The translations under genes were made by a program, and so were the position numbers. Positions 38,476-47,657 of a stretch of 64,000 nt of DNA are shown piece by piece. The stretch's first letter is position 1. Each line of letters begins with the position of its first letter. The DNA is from Colwellia sp. GTDB lineage: Bacteria > Pseudomonadota > Gammaproteobacteria > Enterobacterales > Alteromonadaceae. A model generated the notes under the pieces. That model did no database searches and was not told the origin of the DNA. It saw only the letters and a program-made list of their open reading frames with translations. The DNA lies in the NCBI GenBank assembly GCA_020630795.1, contig JAHDIK010000008.1:1-64000 (forward strand), written 5' to 3'.

Positions 38476-39267
38476 ATGACTACGCTAAAACCATCAACAC
38501 AAACAAGTAATGCTGCAACTTCGCTTGAAAGTGGTATTTATCAAGGCATTGTTTCTCACAAGCGATTTTCTCCTAAACTACATGCATTTTCTTACCACGT
38601 GTCCATGATCGGTATAGTGCTAGATGAGCTTAACGACGCAACCCGTTGTACTAAATTATTTGGAACTAAATGGTTCAACCCTGTTAGGTTTTATGAAAAA
38701 GATTACATACAAAGTGAACCAGGTACGCTTAAGCAACGTATCCATACTAAAGTACAAAATTTAGGTGGTCAGTGGGACGGCACAAAAGTACTGATGATTG
38801 CTCAATGCCGATGCTTAGGTATTTATTTTAGCCCCATTAATTTTTATTACTGTTTTGATAAAAATAACACGTGCAACCTAATGTTAGCGGAAGTTAGCAA
38901 TACTCCTTGGAATGAAAGGCATTACTACCTTGTAGATATGGATCCACAAAAACAAGGAGATAAAAACATTACTGAAAAAGCGTTTCATGTGTCACCATTC
39001 ATGGAAATGAATATGAACTATCGCTGGCATGTAACTAAGCCCAATAAAAAAGCTTATGTAAACATTCAGAACATAGATAACGAAACAAATAACAAAGTGT
39101 TCGAAGCGAACATGAAACTGGAAAAACAGCCACTAAGCTCACTTCCTATTATCAAATCTTGGATGAGCTTACCTTTTACCGTTATCAAAATTGTAACGTT
39201 AATTTATTGGCAGGCATTAAAAATATTTTTAAAACGTATTCCTTTTGTACATTACCAAAAAAATTAA
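38476..39267 (+). CDS. DUF1365 family protein
   Basis: A 263-residue DUF1365 protein. The start GIYQGIVSHKRFSPKLHAFSYHV is the family's signature, followed by FNPVRFYE, GIYFSPINFYYCFD, LAEVSNTPWNERHYYLVD and the KAFHVSPFMEMNMNYRW block. No catalytic mechanism has been established. It almost always occurs between the flavin oxidoreductase and a Cfa-like methyltransferase, so a role in the same lipid modification is likely. The C terminus has a hydrophobic segment that could contact the membrane. The next gene begins 13 bases downstream. Confidence 0.88.
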   Translation: MTTLKPSTQTSNAATSLESGIYQGIVSHKRFSPKLHAFSYHVSMIGIVLDELNDATRCTKLFGTKWFNPVRFYEKDYIQSEPGTLKQRIHTKVQNLGGQWDGTKVLMIAQCRCLGIYFSPINFYYCFDKNNTCNLMLAEVSNTPWNERHYYLVDMDPQKQGDKNITEKAFHVSPFMEMNMNYRWHVTKPNKKAYVNIQNIDNETNNKVFEANMKLEKQPLSSLPIIKSWMSLPFTVIKIVTLIYWQALKIFLKRIPFVHYQKN

Positions 39268-39280
39268 TATCGAGGTCATT

Positions 39281-40543
39281 ATGGAACAAACAGACAGCTT
39301 AATTTTCGACAACAAACTCAACTGGTTTGAACAAAAATGCAAAAGCCTCGTTTTATCTACGTTAGATAAGTTACCTAATGCCTGTATCGAAATAACAGAA
39401 GGATCTCAAAGCCACTTATACGGAAATACTAGCGCCACACTAAAAGGACACATGCACGTCCACGACGCATCTATTTATGCTGATATTATTAAAGGAGGAA
39501 GTATTGCAGCTGCAGAAGGATATCTCTTTCAAAAGTGGACATCACCTAATCTAACCGAACTAGTACGAGTATTCGCCCGAAGCCAAGCTGTACTCGATGA
39601 AATGGAAAACAAAAATAAGTTATTAAATACATTAAAAAATAAACTATTAAACTTCAAAAACGCAAATACATTGCAAGGTTCTAAAAAGAACATACTTGCC
39701 CATTATGACTTAGGGAATGATCTATACACCCGCTTTCTCGATAAAGAAATGATGTATTCATGCGCAATTTACAGCGAGCAAGATCAAACACTAACTCAAG
39801 CACAACAATTAAAGCTTAAAACCATTTGCGACAGACTTTCGCTGAAAGAAAGCGACCACCTCATTGAAATTGGAACCGGCTGGGGTGGATTAGCGATATA
39901 TGCCGCTACCCATTACAACTGCCAAGTAACCACAACAACAATTTCAGATGCACAATATGAATACGCTAAAACCCGCGTAGAACAACTTGGTTTATCCGAT
40001 AAAATTAAACTACTTAAAAAAGACTATCGCTTACTTGAAGGTGAGTTCGATAAGCTCGTTTCTATAGAAATGATCGAGGCTGTAGGACATAAATACTTAG
40101 GTGAGTTTTTCAACACCTGTAATAAGCTACTTAAACCACAAGGGAAAATGCTAATTCAAGCAATTACCATAGCAGATCAACGATACGACAGTTACCGTAA
40201 AGATGTCGACTTTATTCAGAAATACATTTTCCCTGGAGGTTGTCTTCCTTCTATAGCGATCATGAGTAACCATATAGCAAATACTACAGATATGATGATC
40301 GACTCTATTCATGACATAGGTTTGCATTACGCACGAACATTAAGTGACTGGCGAAAAAACTTCGATAAAAATTGGGAAGATATACAACCGTTTGGATTTG
40401 ACGAACAATTCAAAAGATTATGGCATTACTACCTAGCATACTGTGAAGGAGCCTTTATCGAACGAGTCATTAGTACTCACCATATTGTTGCTCGTAAACC
40501 ACACTACAAAGATAGCCATGATGAGCAAATTCTCGCTTATTAA
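39281..40543 (+). CDS. Cfa-like fatty acyl phospholipid methyltransferase
   Basis: A 420-residue SAM-dependent methyltransferase of the cyclopropane-fatty-acid synthase family. Seen: HYDLGNDLYTRFLDKEMMYSCAI, the SAM-binding EIGTGWGGLAIYAA, SIEMIEAVGHKYLGEFF, and the active-site KYIFPGGCLPS. The bicarbonate-site and catalytic residues of E. coli Cfa thus seem largely conserved. It may add a methyl or methylene to membrane unsaturated fatty acids. Cfa-like enzymes belong to the RpoE-ChrR regulon in Rhodobacter and are linked to ChrR turnover. I chose the ATG at 39281 (GAGG before it) over an upstream codon in the previous gene. Confidence 0.88.
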   Translation: MEQTDSLIFDNKLNWFEQKCKSLVLSTLDKLPNACIEITEGSQSHLYGNTSATLKGHMHVHDASIYADIIKGGSIAAAEGYLFQKWTSPNLTELVRVFARSQAVLDEMENKNKLLNTLKNKLLNFKNANTLQGSKKNILAHYDLGNDLYTRFLDKEMMYSCAIYSEQDQTLTQAQQLKLKTICDRLSLKESDHLIEIGTGWGGLAIYAATHYNCQVTTTTISDAQYEYAKTRVEQLGLSDKIKLLKKDYRLLEGEFDKLVSIEMIEAVGHKYLGEFFNTCNKLLKPQGKMLIQAITIADQRYDSYRKDVDFIQKYIFPGGCLPSIAIMSNHIANTTDMMIDSIHDIGLHYARTLSDWRKNFDKNWEDIQPFGFDEQFKRLWHYYLAYCEGAFIERVISTHHIVARKPHYKDSHDEQILAY

Positions 40544-41042
40544 CTTTATTATTTTTCAGGCATGTTGGTTTACCGCAGCATTATACCAACAGTCTGGAAT
40601 TTTGATTATGTTCGGCTTACTCATTATTCACTTTTTGCTAAGCCCTACAAAATATAACGATGTAAAAGTTCTACTACTTGCACTTTTAGGTTGCAGTATC
40701 GACCAGTTTTTATATGTATTGGGTGTACTTGAATTTACTACCTACTCAGCTTTTATACCTACATGGTTAGTATTGTTATGGTGTTGTTTTGTGCTGAGTT
40801 TAAACCATAGTCTTCATTGGCTAATAAAGTCACCTATTGTGATACAAGTGATACTTGGCGGTGTTTTTGGTTCATTAAGCTACTTCGCTGCGTTAAATTT
40901 TAGCGCATTGCAAACGACGTTATCATCAAGCTATTTCGTGATTGTTATTGCGGTTACATGGGCCATTGTATTACCAACATTTTGCGTAATTTTTCGAGAA
41001 TTGCTTTTTCCTCAAAATAAAAAGCTTCATTCACACACTTGA
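40518..41042 (+). CDS. DUF2878 integral membrane protein
   Basis: A 174-residue, very hydrophobic protein with about five predicted membrane helices, for example residues 5-25, 38-55 and 70-90. It fits the DUF2878 family, which has no known function but recurs behind Cfa-like genes in Vibrio, Shewanella and relatives. I chose the ATG at 40518 (or 40521), overlapping the methyltransferase by 26 bases; the frame extends further into that gene from a GTG at 40443. It probably acts on, or anchors, the lipid-modifying enzymes (inference). Confidence 0.78.
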   Translation: MMSKFSLINFIIFQACWFTAALYQQSGILIMFGLLIIHFLLSPTKYNDVKVLLLALLGCSIDQFLYVLGVLEFTTYSAFIPTWLVLLWCCFVLSLNHSLHWLIKSPIVIQVILGGVFGSLSYFAALNFSALQTTLSSSYFVIVIAVTWAIVLPTFCVIFRELLFPQNKKLHSHT

Positions 41043-41053
41043 TAAGGCTGACC

Positions 41054-41674
41054 ATGAATAAAACAGCATTCTTTTACGTAATAACCTTAATTCTTTTGTC
41101 AATTAATGCAAATGGAGAAAGCCACGCTCAATCTAAAGCCGTTGTTAACATAGCTAGTGCTCATTCCGATTTAACATTACTCAGTAGTCTGCATAAACTG
41201 GGCGAAGGCGATATGAAAATTATGTTTTGGAATATTTATAAAGCTGAGTTTTATTCAAAGACAGGTAATTACGATCCACATATATACCCTCAAGCATTAA
41301 AACTCACATATAAGCGAGACATTGATAAGTCAGACTTTATTGAAGCTACGAGTGATCAATGGAATAAATTAAGAAAACAAAACAAGGCAACTCCAATAAC
41401 AACCGAGCAGGAAAATGATTGGCTACAAAAGCTCAGTACGGTTTTCCCTAACATAAATAACAAGGATACTATTTTATTAGTGGTTGATAAAAACCAAAAC
41501 AGCCATTTTTATTTACAACGCTCTATGTCTGATCCTTCGAGCGCAGGTCTATCATATAAAGAATTGGGTACAATTACGGATACTGAATTTGGTCCTTACT
41601 TCTTATCTATTTGGCTATCAAAACATACATCTGAACCTAAATTACGTAACAAATTAATAGGTGCTAAATCATGA
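41054..41674 (+). CDS. chalcone-isomerase-like secreted protein
   Basis: A 206-residue protein with an N-terminal signal peptide (about 1-21, ending INANGE). The mature part matches the bacterial chalcone isomerase-like family: LGEGDMKIMFWNIYKAEFYS, then a helical section and a C-terminal FGPYFLSIWLSKHTSEPKLRNKLIG. Bacterial members are periplasmic and probably bind fatty acids; real chalcone isomerase activity is not expected. I chose the ATG at 41054 with AAGG six bases before. It overlaps the next gene by four bases. It fits a lipid-binding role beside the Cfa-like enzyme. Confidence 0.8.
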   Translation: MNKTAFFYVITLILLSINANGESHAQSKAVVNIASAHSDLTLLSSLHKLGEGDMKIMFWNIYKAEFYSKTGNYDPHIYPQALKLTYKRDIDKSDFIEATSDQWNKLRKQNKATPITTEQENDWLQKLSTVFPNINNKDTILLVVDKNQNSHFYLQRSMSDPSSAGLSYKELGTITDTEFGPYFLSIWLSKHTSEPKLRNKLIGAKS

Positions 41675-42213
41675 AGTTTTTTCCTAAAGTAGCCATATTA
41701 CTTTTTACTATAATGTCTCTAGCTTCATGCTCAAGTCCCAATATCAATGATTATAAGCACACGACGCCGAACTTATCGTTAGACACTTTTTTTAATGGAA
41801 AACTCAATGCATATGGCATTGTATTAGACAGAAACGGAAAACTTACACGACGTTTTTCTGTCGATATTGATGCGCAATGGAATGGAAACCACGGCACGAT
41901 AAACGAATGGTTTGTTTTTGATGATGGAGAAAAATCAACACGAATATGGGAAATACAAAAACAACAAACTGAAAATGGAATCAAATACACAGGAACTGCG
42001 AATGATGTTGTTGGTGAAGCGATAGGAAAAATTAGTGGTGCTGCGCTTTATTGGAGATACGACTTATTAATAAAAGTCGATGGAACCGAGTACCAAGTGA
42101 CGCTCGACGACTGGATGTACCTAATAGACCAAAAAAGATTATTCAACAAAACCGACATTATAAAGTTTGGGTTAAACGTTGGTGAAGTTATCTTATTCAT
42201 AGAAAAAGTCTAA
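41671..42213 (+). CDS. DUF3833 family lipoprotein
   Basis: A 180-residue lipoprotein with lipobox MSLASC (lipidated Cys20) and a lipocalin-like beta-rich body: DTFFNGKLNAYGIVLDRNGKLTRRFSVDI, TINEWFVFDDGEKSTRIWEI and LTLDDW-like segments. DUF3833 has no assigned function. It is the last gene of the sigma-factor operon and converges on the Kelch gene 40 bases away; I see no clear terminator hairpin between them. A periplasmic or outer-membrane lipid-handling role is plausible from context only. Confidence 0.83.
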   Translation: MKFFPKVAILLFTIMSLASCSSPNINDYKHTTPNLSLDTFFNGKLNAYGIVLDRNGKLTRRFSVDIDAQWNGNHGTINEWFVFDDGEKSTRIWEIQKQQTENGIKYTGTANDVVGEAIGKISGAALYWRYDLLIKVDGTEYQVTLDDWMYLIDQKRLFNKTDIIKFGLNVGEVILFIEKV

Positions 42214-42252
42214 CTCCACCAAAATGATTATCTCGTTTACGATTGAATATCG

Positions 42253-43404
42253 CTAATGAACGACAACCTGATCCATCACTTGTTGGTTAGCACTCATTCC
42301 ACCAACGGTAATATATTTACCATCAAGTTCAATAAGTCCACGATGGTCCATAGTAGAATATTCCGTTTTTGATAGAATCCAGTGCTTAGTTTTTAAATCA
42401 AAACGCCACATGGATGTTGTCGGTTCGGAAGGTTTACCGTTGTAGCCAACACCGTCATAATTGTAGGGATTCTCACTTCCCCCAACAAATACAATTTGGT
42501 TTTTATGAACGCTACCTACTGAAGCCATTCTATATCGAGCATCACCTGTAGGGTGTTCAACTATGCGCCAATCAATTTTGTTTATATTGCCTTCCTTTAT
42601 GCTACCTAAATAACAAGCGGGTTCTGATGTAAAGTCTCTACGTTTATTTTTATGAAATCGCACTTTAACGCCATCACATATCAGCATTTCGTTTCCGACT
42701 ATACCTCCCGCATGTCCAAAAACAGGCGCTCCGGGAAATGGAGTCGCTTGCGACCAAGTATTCTTCTGAGTGTCAAAAACCTGCACTAAATTAACGTTTC
42801 CATCGTTGTGCCATCCGCTTACTAAATATATAAATCGATTTTGATACGTTAGGGCGACGCTATCATCAACCGGAACAGGCATTGGTGTCAGCAGAGTATA
42901 TTCATCTTTAATGACATCGTAGCTATAAACATCTGGCACAGAAACTTCCACATGGTTTTTAGCGACAGTATAACCTCCAAATACATACGCTAAATCACCA
43001 ATACTGGTTGCAATACTTGCTAAACGCCCTGTTAATAAAGGTAATTCATCATTTTTATTAGGTTTAGCACCGCTGTCGACTACCTTAATAGACATTGGCA
43101 CGTTTTTTCCTTGGCTCCACTTATTTTCATTAAATCGATAAACAAAGGTTTTGTTATGAACATCTGAGGAAGATTTTTTCGCGCCCAAACCTGAAAATGA
43201 AACTAAATAACGTTCACCTTTTTTTTCAACTATAGTTATAGCATTATTTGTTACAGGTTCTGGTAGAGCACTAAACTCAATTTTATTGGATATTTGTGCC
43301 ATTAATTTTGAACTAATTAACGAAAAAAGTATCAATCCAATAAGCAAAAGTTTTATATTAAACATAGGGATAGCCGTTTGATTATTTACAGCAAACTTTA
43401 ACAT
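42253..43404 (-). CDS. Kelch-repeat secreted protein
   Basis: A 383-residue beta-propeller protein with Kelch repeats (for example AYVFGGYTVAKNHVEVSVPDVYSYD, FIYLVSGWHNDGNVNLVQVFDTQKNTWSQ, IVFVGGSENP). It resembles N-acetylneuraminate epimerase and galactose-oxidase-like propellers in overall pattern, but no sialic-acid genes are near, so its function is open. A signal peptide begins at an internal Met (residue 14, 43365); the first ATG at 43404 has the better ribosome binding site (AGG), so the exact start is uncertain. It is divergent from the FecR/LysM gene. Confidence 0.78.
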   Translation of the reverse strand: MLKFAVNNQTAIPMFNIKLLLIGLILFSLISSKLMAQISNKIEFSALPEPVTNNAITIVEKKGERYLVSFSGLGAKKSSSDVHNKTFVYRFNENKWSQGKNVPMSIKVVDSGAKPNKNDELPLLTGRLASIATSIGDLAYVFGGYTVAKNHVEVSVPDVYSYDVIKDEYTLLTPMPVPVDDSVALTYQNRFIYLVSGWHNDGNVNLVQVFDTQKNTWSQATPFPGAPVFGHAGGIVGNEMLICDGVKVRFHKNKRRDFTSEPACYLGSIKEGNINKIDWRIVEHPTGDARYRMASVGSVHKNQIVFVGGSENPYNYDGVGYNGKPSEPTTSMWRFDLKTKHWILSKTEYSTMDHRGLIELDGKYITVGGMSANQQVMDQVVVH

Positions 43405-43563
43405 GAAAACCTGAGTGGTAGTACCTCACCAAGGCTTTATATGTATTAAGATTGTATACAATAATTAACATGAAAAGTTTTATTCAACACTTGAATTAGG
43501 GTATTATTAACGTTCAGTTAACAATTCTTGTTGTAATGGCACTATAAAATAATGGAATTAAAC

Positions 43564-45204
43564 ATGCGTTTTATCATTGGTTTTGTTTTATACCTTTGTG
43601 TATCTTTACAAACATACGGTATAGAAAATAGGCAAACCGATAACAAAACATGGGTTTATGTCGTATCAAATGGCGATAACCTTTGGAACATAACGTCAAA
43701 GTTTCTTAAAAAAATTGACTATTACACTGACCTACAAAAAATAAATAACATTAAGTACCCTAAAAGAATTAACCCAGGTACTGTTATTCGTATTCCTATG
43801 AGCTGGCTTAAGCATTCACCTGCCACTGCTCGAGTTGCTTTCCAACAAGGTAACAATCAATACTTACGTAACGAAGAACTCCACCCTCTTACACTTGCAA
43901 CTAAACTCGTACTTGGTGACGAAGTGCGTATAGGTGACGACGCCAGTGCTACCGTCGTATTTGCTGATCAAAGCGAAATGGTGTTGTTTAAAAACACAAT
44001 TGTAGCGTTTGATCACCTTAGTGCTTACGGCAAAACAGGCATGGTAGATACTCGAATCAGAGTAATACAAGGCAAAGTAGAAACAAGCGCCCAAAAAAAT
44101 AAAGGACCAGGTTCTCGATTAGACATCTCAACCCCTTCAGCGATAAGCTCGGTTCGAGGTACTCAATACCGTGTATCAAACACAACTGACAATATTTCTA
44201 CAGTAGAAGTTATTGAGGGAAATGTTGCCGTTGCGGGTGAAGAACCTAACAAATCTATCAGTGTAACAGCAGGTTTAGGTACACGTATTGAACAGGGTAA
44301 ACCACCTAGCAAGCCGGTCAAGTTGTTACCTCCTCCACAATTAAATACTTCAACAAATGTATTTGAAAGTACACCTTTTGTTTCATGGGAAGCTTTACCA
44401 AAAGCAGCTCGGTACAATATACAACTGTCAGACAGCAGTAGTTTTAAGAGTATTTTATGGCAAGCACTTACCACTGAAAACTCAATACATATTCCTGTAA
44501 AGCTATCAGACGGAAAATACTTTTACCGTGTAACAGCATTTGATGATTTAGGCATCGAAGGAGTTGCCGCAAACGCTCATTTTTCATTAAACCTTTACCC
44601 TTACGCTCCTAAATTAAACGGGGCATCACAACGTTTCAATAGTACGGTTGCAGAACGTAATTTGTCTTGGGAAGTAAAACCTACAAGTAAAGCAACTTCG
44701 TACTTGGTTGAACTTGCGAGTGACGAAAAATTCAAACAAAAGGTGATTGAGAAACACGTAAAAGCCACAGAGTTTTCTTTACCTGATACGTTAGCTTTTG
44801 GTGATTACTACTGGAGAGTGTCATCGCTCGAAAATAACGATAAAGGCCCTGCTTCGCCTGTTGCCAAATTTAATTGGGCAACGAAAGTTAGCCTGCCAAA
44901 CTGCTTTGTAGATCAATCTGAAGACAGTGTTAAATTAAGCTGGTCAGTTATCAGCCCAAATCAAAACATTGTCATTCAAGCAGCTCAAAACAGTGAATTT
45001 TCAACCACCTTAAACGAATATCGTTTTGACAATAAAACAACTGAATTAACACTCAACCCAGAACAAGAGTTATTCATACGCTGTAAAGTCGTGCTTCCAA
45101 ATACTCAAATTGAAAGCCAATGGAGCGAAACTCAACACATTTCCCAAATAGATAAAGGCATTCTTTCTTTATTTGGCTTCATCTTGCTTGTTATTTTAAT
45201 ATGA
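43564..45204 (+). CDS. FecR-domain protein with LysM and fibronectin-like repeats
   Basis: A secreted protein of 546 residues. A signal peptide (1-21) is followed by a LysM domain (about 25-80, YVVSNGDNLWNITSKFLKKIDYY...), a FecR domain (about 100-215, with TVVFADQSEMVLFKNT and SAISSVRGTQYRVS) and two or three beta-sandwich repeats of about 90 residues (each with a YxxxLA-xD-xx-F pattern). It ends in a hydrophobic tail, ILSLFGFILLVILI. I chose the ATG at 43564 because it has GGA at good spacing and gives a clean signal peptide; a further ATG at 43552 exists. It overlaps the next gene by four bases, so a sensor pairing is likely. Confidence 0.82.
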   Translation: MRFIIGFVLYLCVSLQTYGIENRQTDNKTWVYVVSNGDNLWNITSKFLKKIDYYTDLQKINNIKYPKRINPGTVIRIPMSWLKHSPATARVAFQQGNNQYLRNEELHPLTLATKLVLGDEVRIGDDASATVVFADQSEMVLFKNTIVAFDHLSAYGKTGMVDTRIRVIQGKVETSAQKNKGPGSRLDISTPSAISSVRGTQYRVSNTTDNISTVEVIEGNVAVAGEEPNKSISVTAGLGTRIEQGKPPSKPVKLLPPPQLNTSTNVFESTPFVSWEALPKAARYNIQLSDSSSFKSILWQALTTENSIHIPVKLSDGKYFYRVTAFDDLGIEGVAANAHFSLNLYPYAPKLNGASQRFNSTVAERNLSWEVKPTSKATSYLVELASDEKFKQKVIEKHVKATEFSLPDTLAFGDYYWRVSSLENNDKGPASPVAKFNWATKVSLPNCFVDQSEDSVKLSWSVISPNQNIVIQAAQNSEFSTTLNEYRFDNKTTELTLNPEQELFIRCKVVLPNTQIESQWSETQHISQIDKGILSLFGFILLVILI

Positions 45205-47657
45205 GTTCAACTGCCACAACTCGACAAGTAAAATTGCCCGAGATGTGGCAAAAAAACAAGCTGCGCGCGATTGTTTTTTTACTAGGCATACTTATATTAT
45301 TTACCAATGAATTCAGTCGATTAGACACCGTAATTTACGACTTTTTATTAAGAAGTAATCCGCCACAAGTTAAACAAAATACTGTTATTATCGCTATCGA
45401 TGACAAAAGTATTAGTGAGATAGGTAAATGGCCATGGTCGAGAGATGTTCACGCAACGTTATTGAGCAGCCTCGCCACTTCAAAAGCTAAATCAATTGGT
45501 TTTGATTTATTGTTTGCCGAGGCTGATAAAGCTCACCCAGAGCGAGATAAGCACTTTGCAACAACCATAGAAGATAACCAATCAGTCATTCTAACCGTAG
45601 CGCCACGCACTCCTACAAACACCACAACAGGTGAGTTGCTGCCAATACCGATATTAGCCGATGAAAGTGCCGGAGTTGGCCATGTAGATCTTGAGTTAGA
45701 TAGCGACGGACTTGTTCGGTCGCTATATTTATATGCAGGTTGGAAAGAATCAAAATGGCCAAGCTTTGCCTTAGCCTTAGCTCAACTTGCTACACCAGAT
45801 GTAAACTATGAAACAACAACATTAACACTCGGTAATCACTGGACAAGACGTCAGCCTGTTTTTATTCCATATTCTGGAGAAACAGGTTCAATCCCTACGT
45901 ATTCATATATTGATGTATTGTCTAAAACCATCAACCCGAACGTGTTTAAAGACAAAGTTATTATTGTCGGTATTACCGCTATGGGCTTAACACCTGGTTT
46001 CACAACACCTTTGTCGAGTAATCACCAGAACATGTCAGGGGTTGAGGTAAACGCCCATATTGTTAACGGTATATTGGCTAAATCAACAATCTCGCATATC
46101 GAGCCATGGGCTAGCCATTCTATTAAGTTTGTGATTATTTTACTTAGCTTAATTTGTACTTACTTTATTCCACAAGTGTGGTTAATACCGGGTGCGTTGC
46201 TACAAATAACCACCAGTGTTTTAGTAAGTGCCATATTACTGTACAGCTTGAATTTATGGTTTGAACCCGCGTTAACCATTGTTACTCAATTATTACTGTT
46301 TTCATTGGCGTCTATTATTAATACGCATAATACGCAAAAGAAAATCGTAGATTTAGAAGAACATATTGGTCATGACCCTGTTACGTTGTTACCAACACAA
46401 CACCAACTTAAAAAGAATATGGTAAAAGCACTTCGCCACGCCAATGGTGATATTGATTTTGCGTTGGTGGTGATTAATTTAGGTAAATTTAAAGAAGTAA
46501 ATGAATTACTAGGGTTTAAAGCCGGAGATCATTTACTCAATATTGCATCTACACGTATTAATACGTGTATCGACAACAAACATGAATGCGCACGTTTGAA
46601 TGGCCCTGAGTTTTCTATATTTTTTAAAGGCGTTAAAAATCAGGAGCAGTTATCTCACTACTGTGACGAGTTATATCAATTACTTGGCAAACCTTATCAA
46701 ATTCAAAACGAGTCATTTACCTTACCAATAAGTATAGGTGCCAGCTTTTACCCTACTCATGCCTCAAAACTTGATGAACTATTTAATGCTGCAGTAACAG
46801 CAATGCAAAAAGCGAAAAAACAAATTGATCGCGGTATTTGCTATTACGACAACGAAATCAAAGCAAACCTAATAGAACATAAACGTTTAGTTAGTGATTT
46901 AACGCAAGCAATTGAAAGACAAGAAATTGAAATTTACTATCAACCACAAGTAAATGCATTAACGAAGCAAATCATTGGTGTAGAAGCACTTGCTCGTTGG
47001 AATCACCCAGAACGCGGTATTATCCAACCTGACGACTTTATTCCTATTGCAGAAAGCACAGGTTTAATTGTACCAATTGGTAAATGGATCCTTAAATCGG
47101 CATGTTTAGCGGCTAAATCTTGGCATAACAATGGCCATAATCACCTTAAAGTCGCTGTAAACCTTTCAACCGTTCAGTTTTCTCAACCTAGCCTTATCGA
47201 ATCTGTTGCTCAAGCGCTTAACAACGCACAACTACCTGCTAAATATTTAGAACTTGAGTTAACTGAAAGTAGCTTAATGAAAGATATGAACAACGCGATT
47301 AATGTTTTAAATCAACTTAAAAATATGGGCGTTTTACTCTCTATCGATGACTTTGGTACCGGTTACTCGTCTTTAAGTTATTTGAAACAATTCCCGATGG
47401 ATCGCATTAAAATTGACCGCTTATTTGTAAGTGAACTTGAGACGAGTTCAGATGCTAAAGAAATTACTTTAGCAATTATTTCAATGGCGCATTCTTTAAA
47501 AATGTCGGTTATTGCAGAGGGCGTTGAAACTATAGAACAGCAAAACTTTTTGAATCGCAATGAATGTGAAGAACTACAAGGCTTCTATTACAGCAAACCT
47601 ATTACCGAAGAAGAGTTTGGCGCTATGTTAGACGCAGGAACAAAACAAACACCTTAA
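45201..47657 (+). CDS. CHASE2-GGDEF-EAL c-di-GMP signalling protein
   Basis: An 818-residue membrane sensor. A helix near residue 25 precedes an extracellular CHASE2 domain (about 40-290, with VIIAIDDKSISEIGKWPWSR), followed by three or so helices (about 300-370). The GGDEF domain (about 385-545) has lost its signature (NGPEF at the active-site loop). The EAL domain (about 560-810) keeps EALARW, the catalytic Asn (VNLS), ELTES, IDDFGTGYSS, KIDR and EGVE residues. It is therefore probably a c-di-GMP phosphodiesterase. It is translationally coupled to the FecR/LysM protein. Confidence 0.9.
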   Translation: MSSTATTRQVKLPEMWQKNKLRAIVFLLGILILFTNEFSRLDTVIYDFLLRSNPPQVKQNTVIIAIDDKSISEIGKWPWSRDVHATLLSSLATSKAKSIGFDLLFAEADKAHPERDKHFATTIEDNQSVILTVAPRTPTNTTTGELLPIPILADESAGVGHVDLELDSDGLVRSLYLYAGWKESKWPSFALALAQLATPDVNYETTTLTLGNHWTRRQPVFIPYSGETGSIPTYSYIDVLSKTINPNVFKDKVIIVGITAMGLTPGFTTPLSSNHQNMSGVEVNAHIVNGILAKSTISHIEPWASHSIKFVIILLSLICTYFIPQVWLIPGALLQITTSVLVSAILLYSLNLWFEPALTIVTQLLLFSLASIINTHNTQKKIVDLEEHIGHDPVTLLPTQHQLKKNMVKALRHANGDIDFALVVINLGKFKEVNELLGFKAGDHLLNIASTRINTCIDNKHECARLNGPEFSIFFKGVKNQEQLSHYCDELYQLLGKPYQIQNESFTLPISIGASFYPTHASKLDELFNAAVTAMQKAKKQIDRGICYYDNEIKANLIEHKRLVSDLTQAIERQEIEIYYQPQVNALTKQIIGVEALARWNHPERGIIQPDDFIPIAESTGLIVPIGKWILKSACLAAKSWHNNGHNHLKVAVNLSTVQFSQPSLIESVAQALNNAQLPAKYLELELTESSLMKDMNNAINVLNQLKNMGVLLSIDDFGTGYSSLSYLKQFPMDRIKIDRLFVSELETSSDAKEITLAIISMAHSLKMSVIAEGVETIEQQNFLNRNECEELQGFYYSKPITEEEFGAMLDAGTKQTP

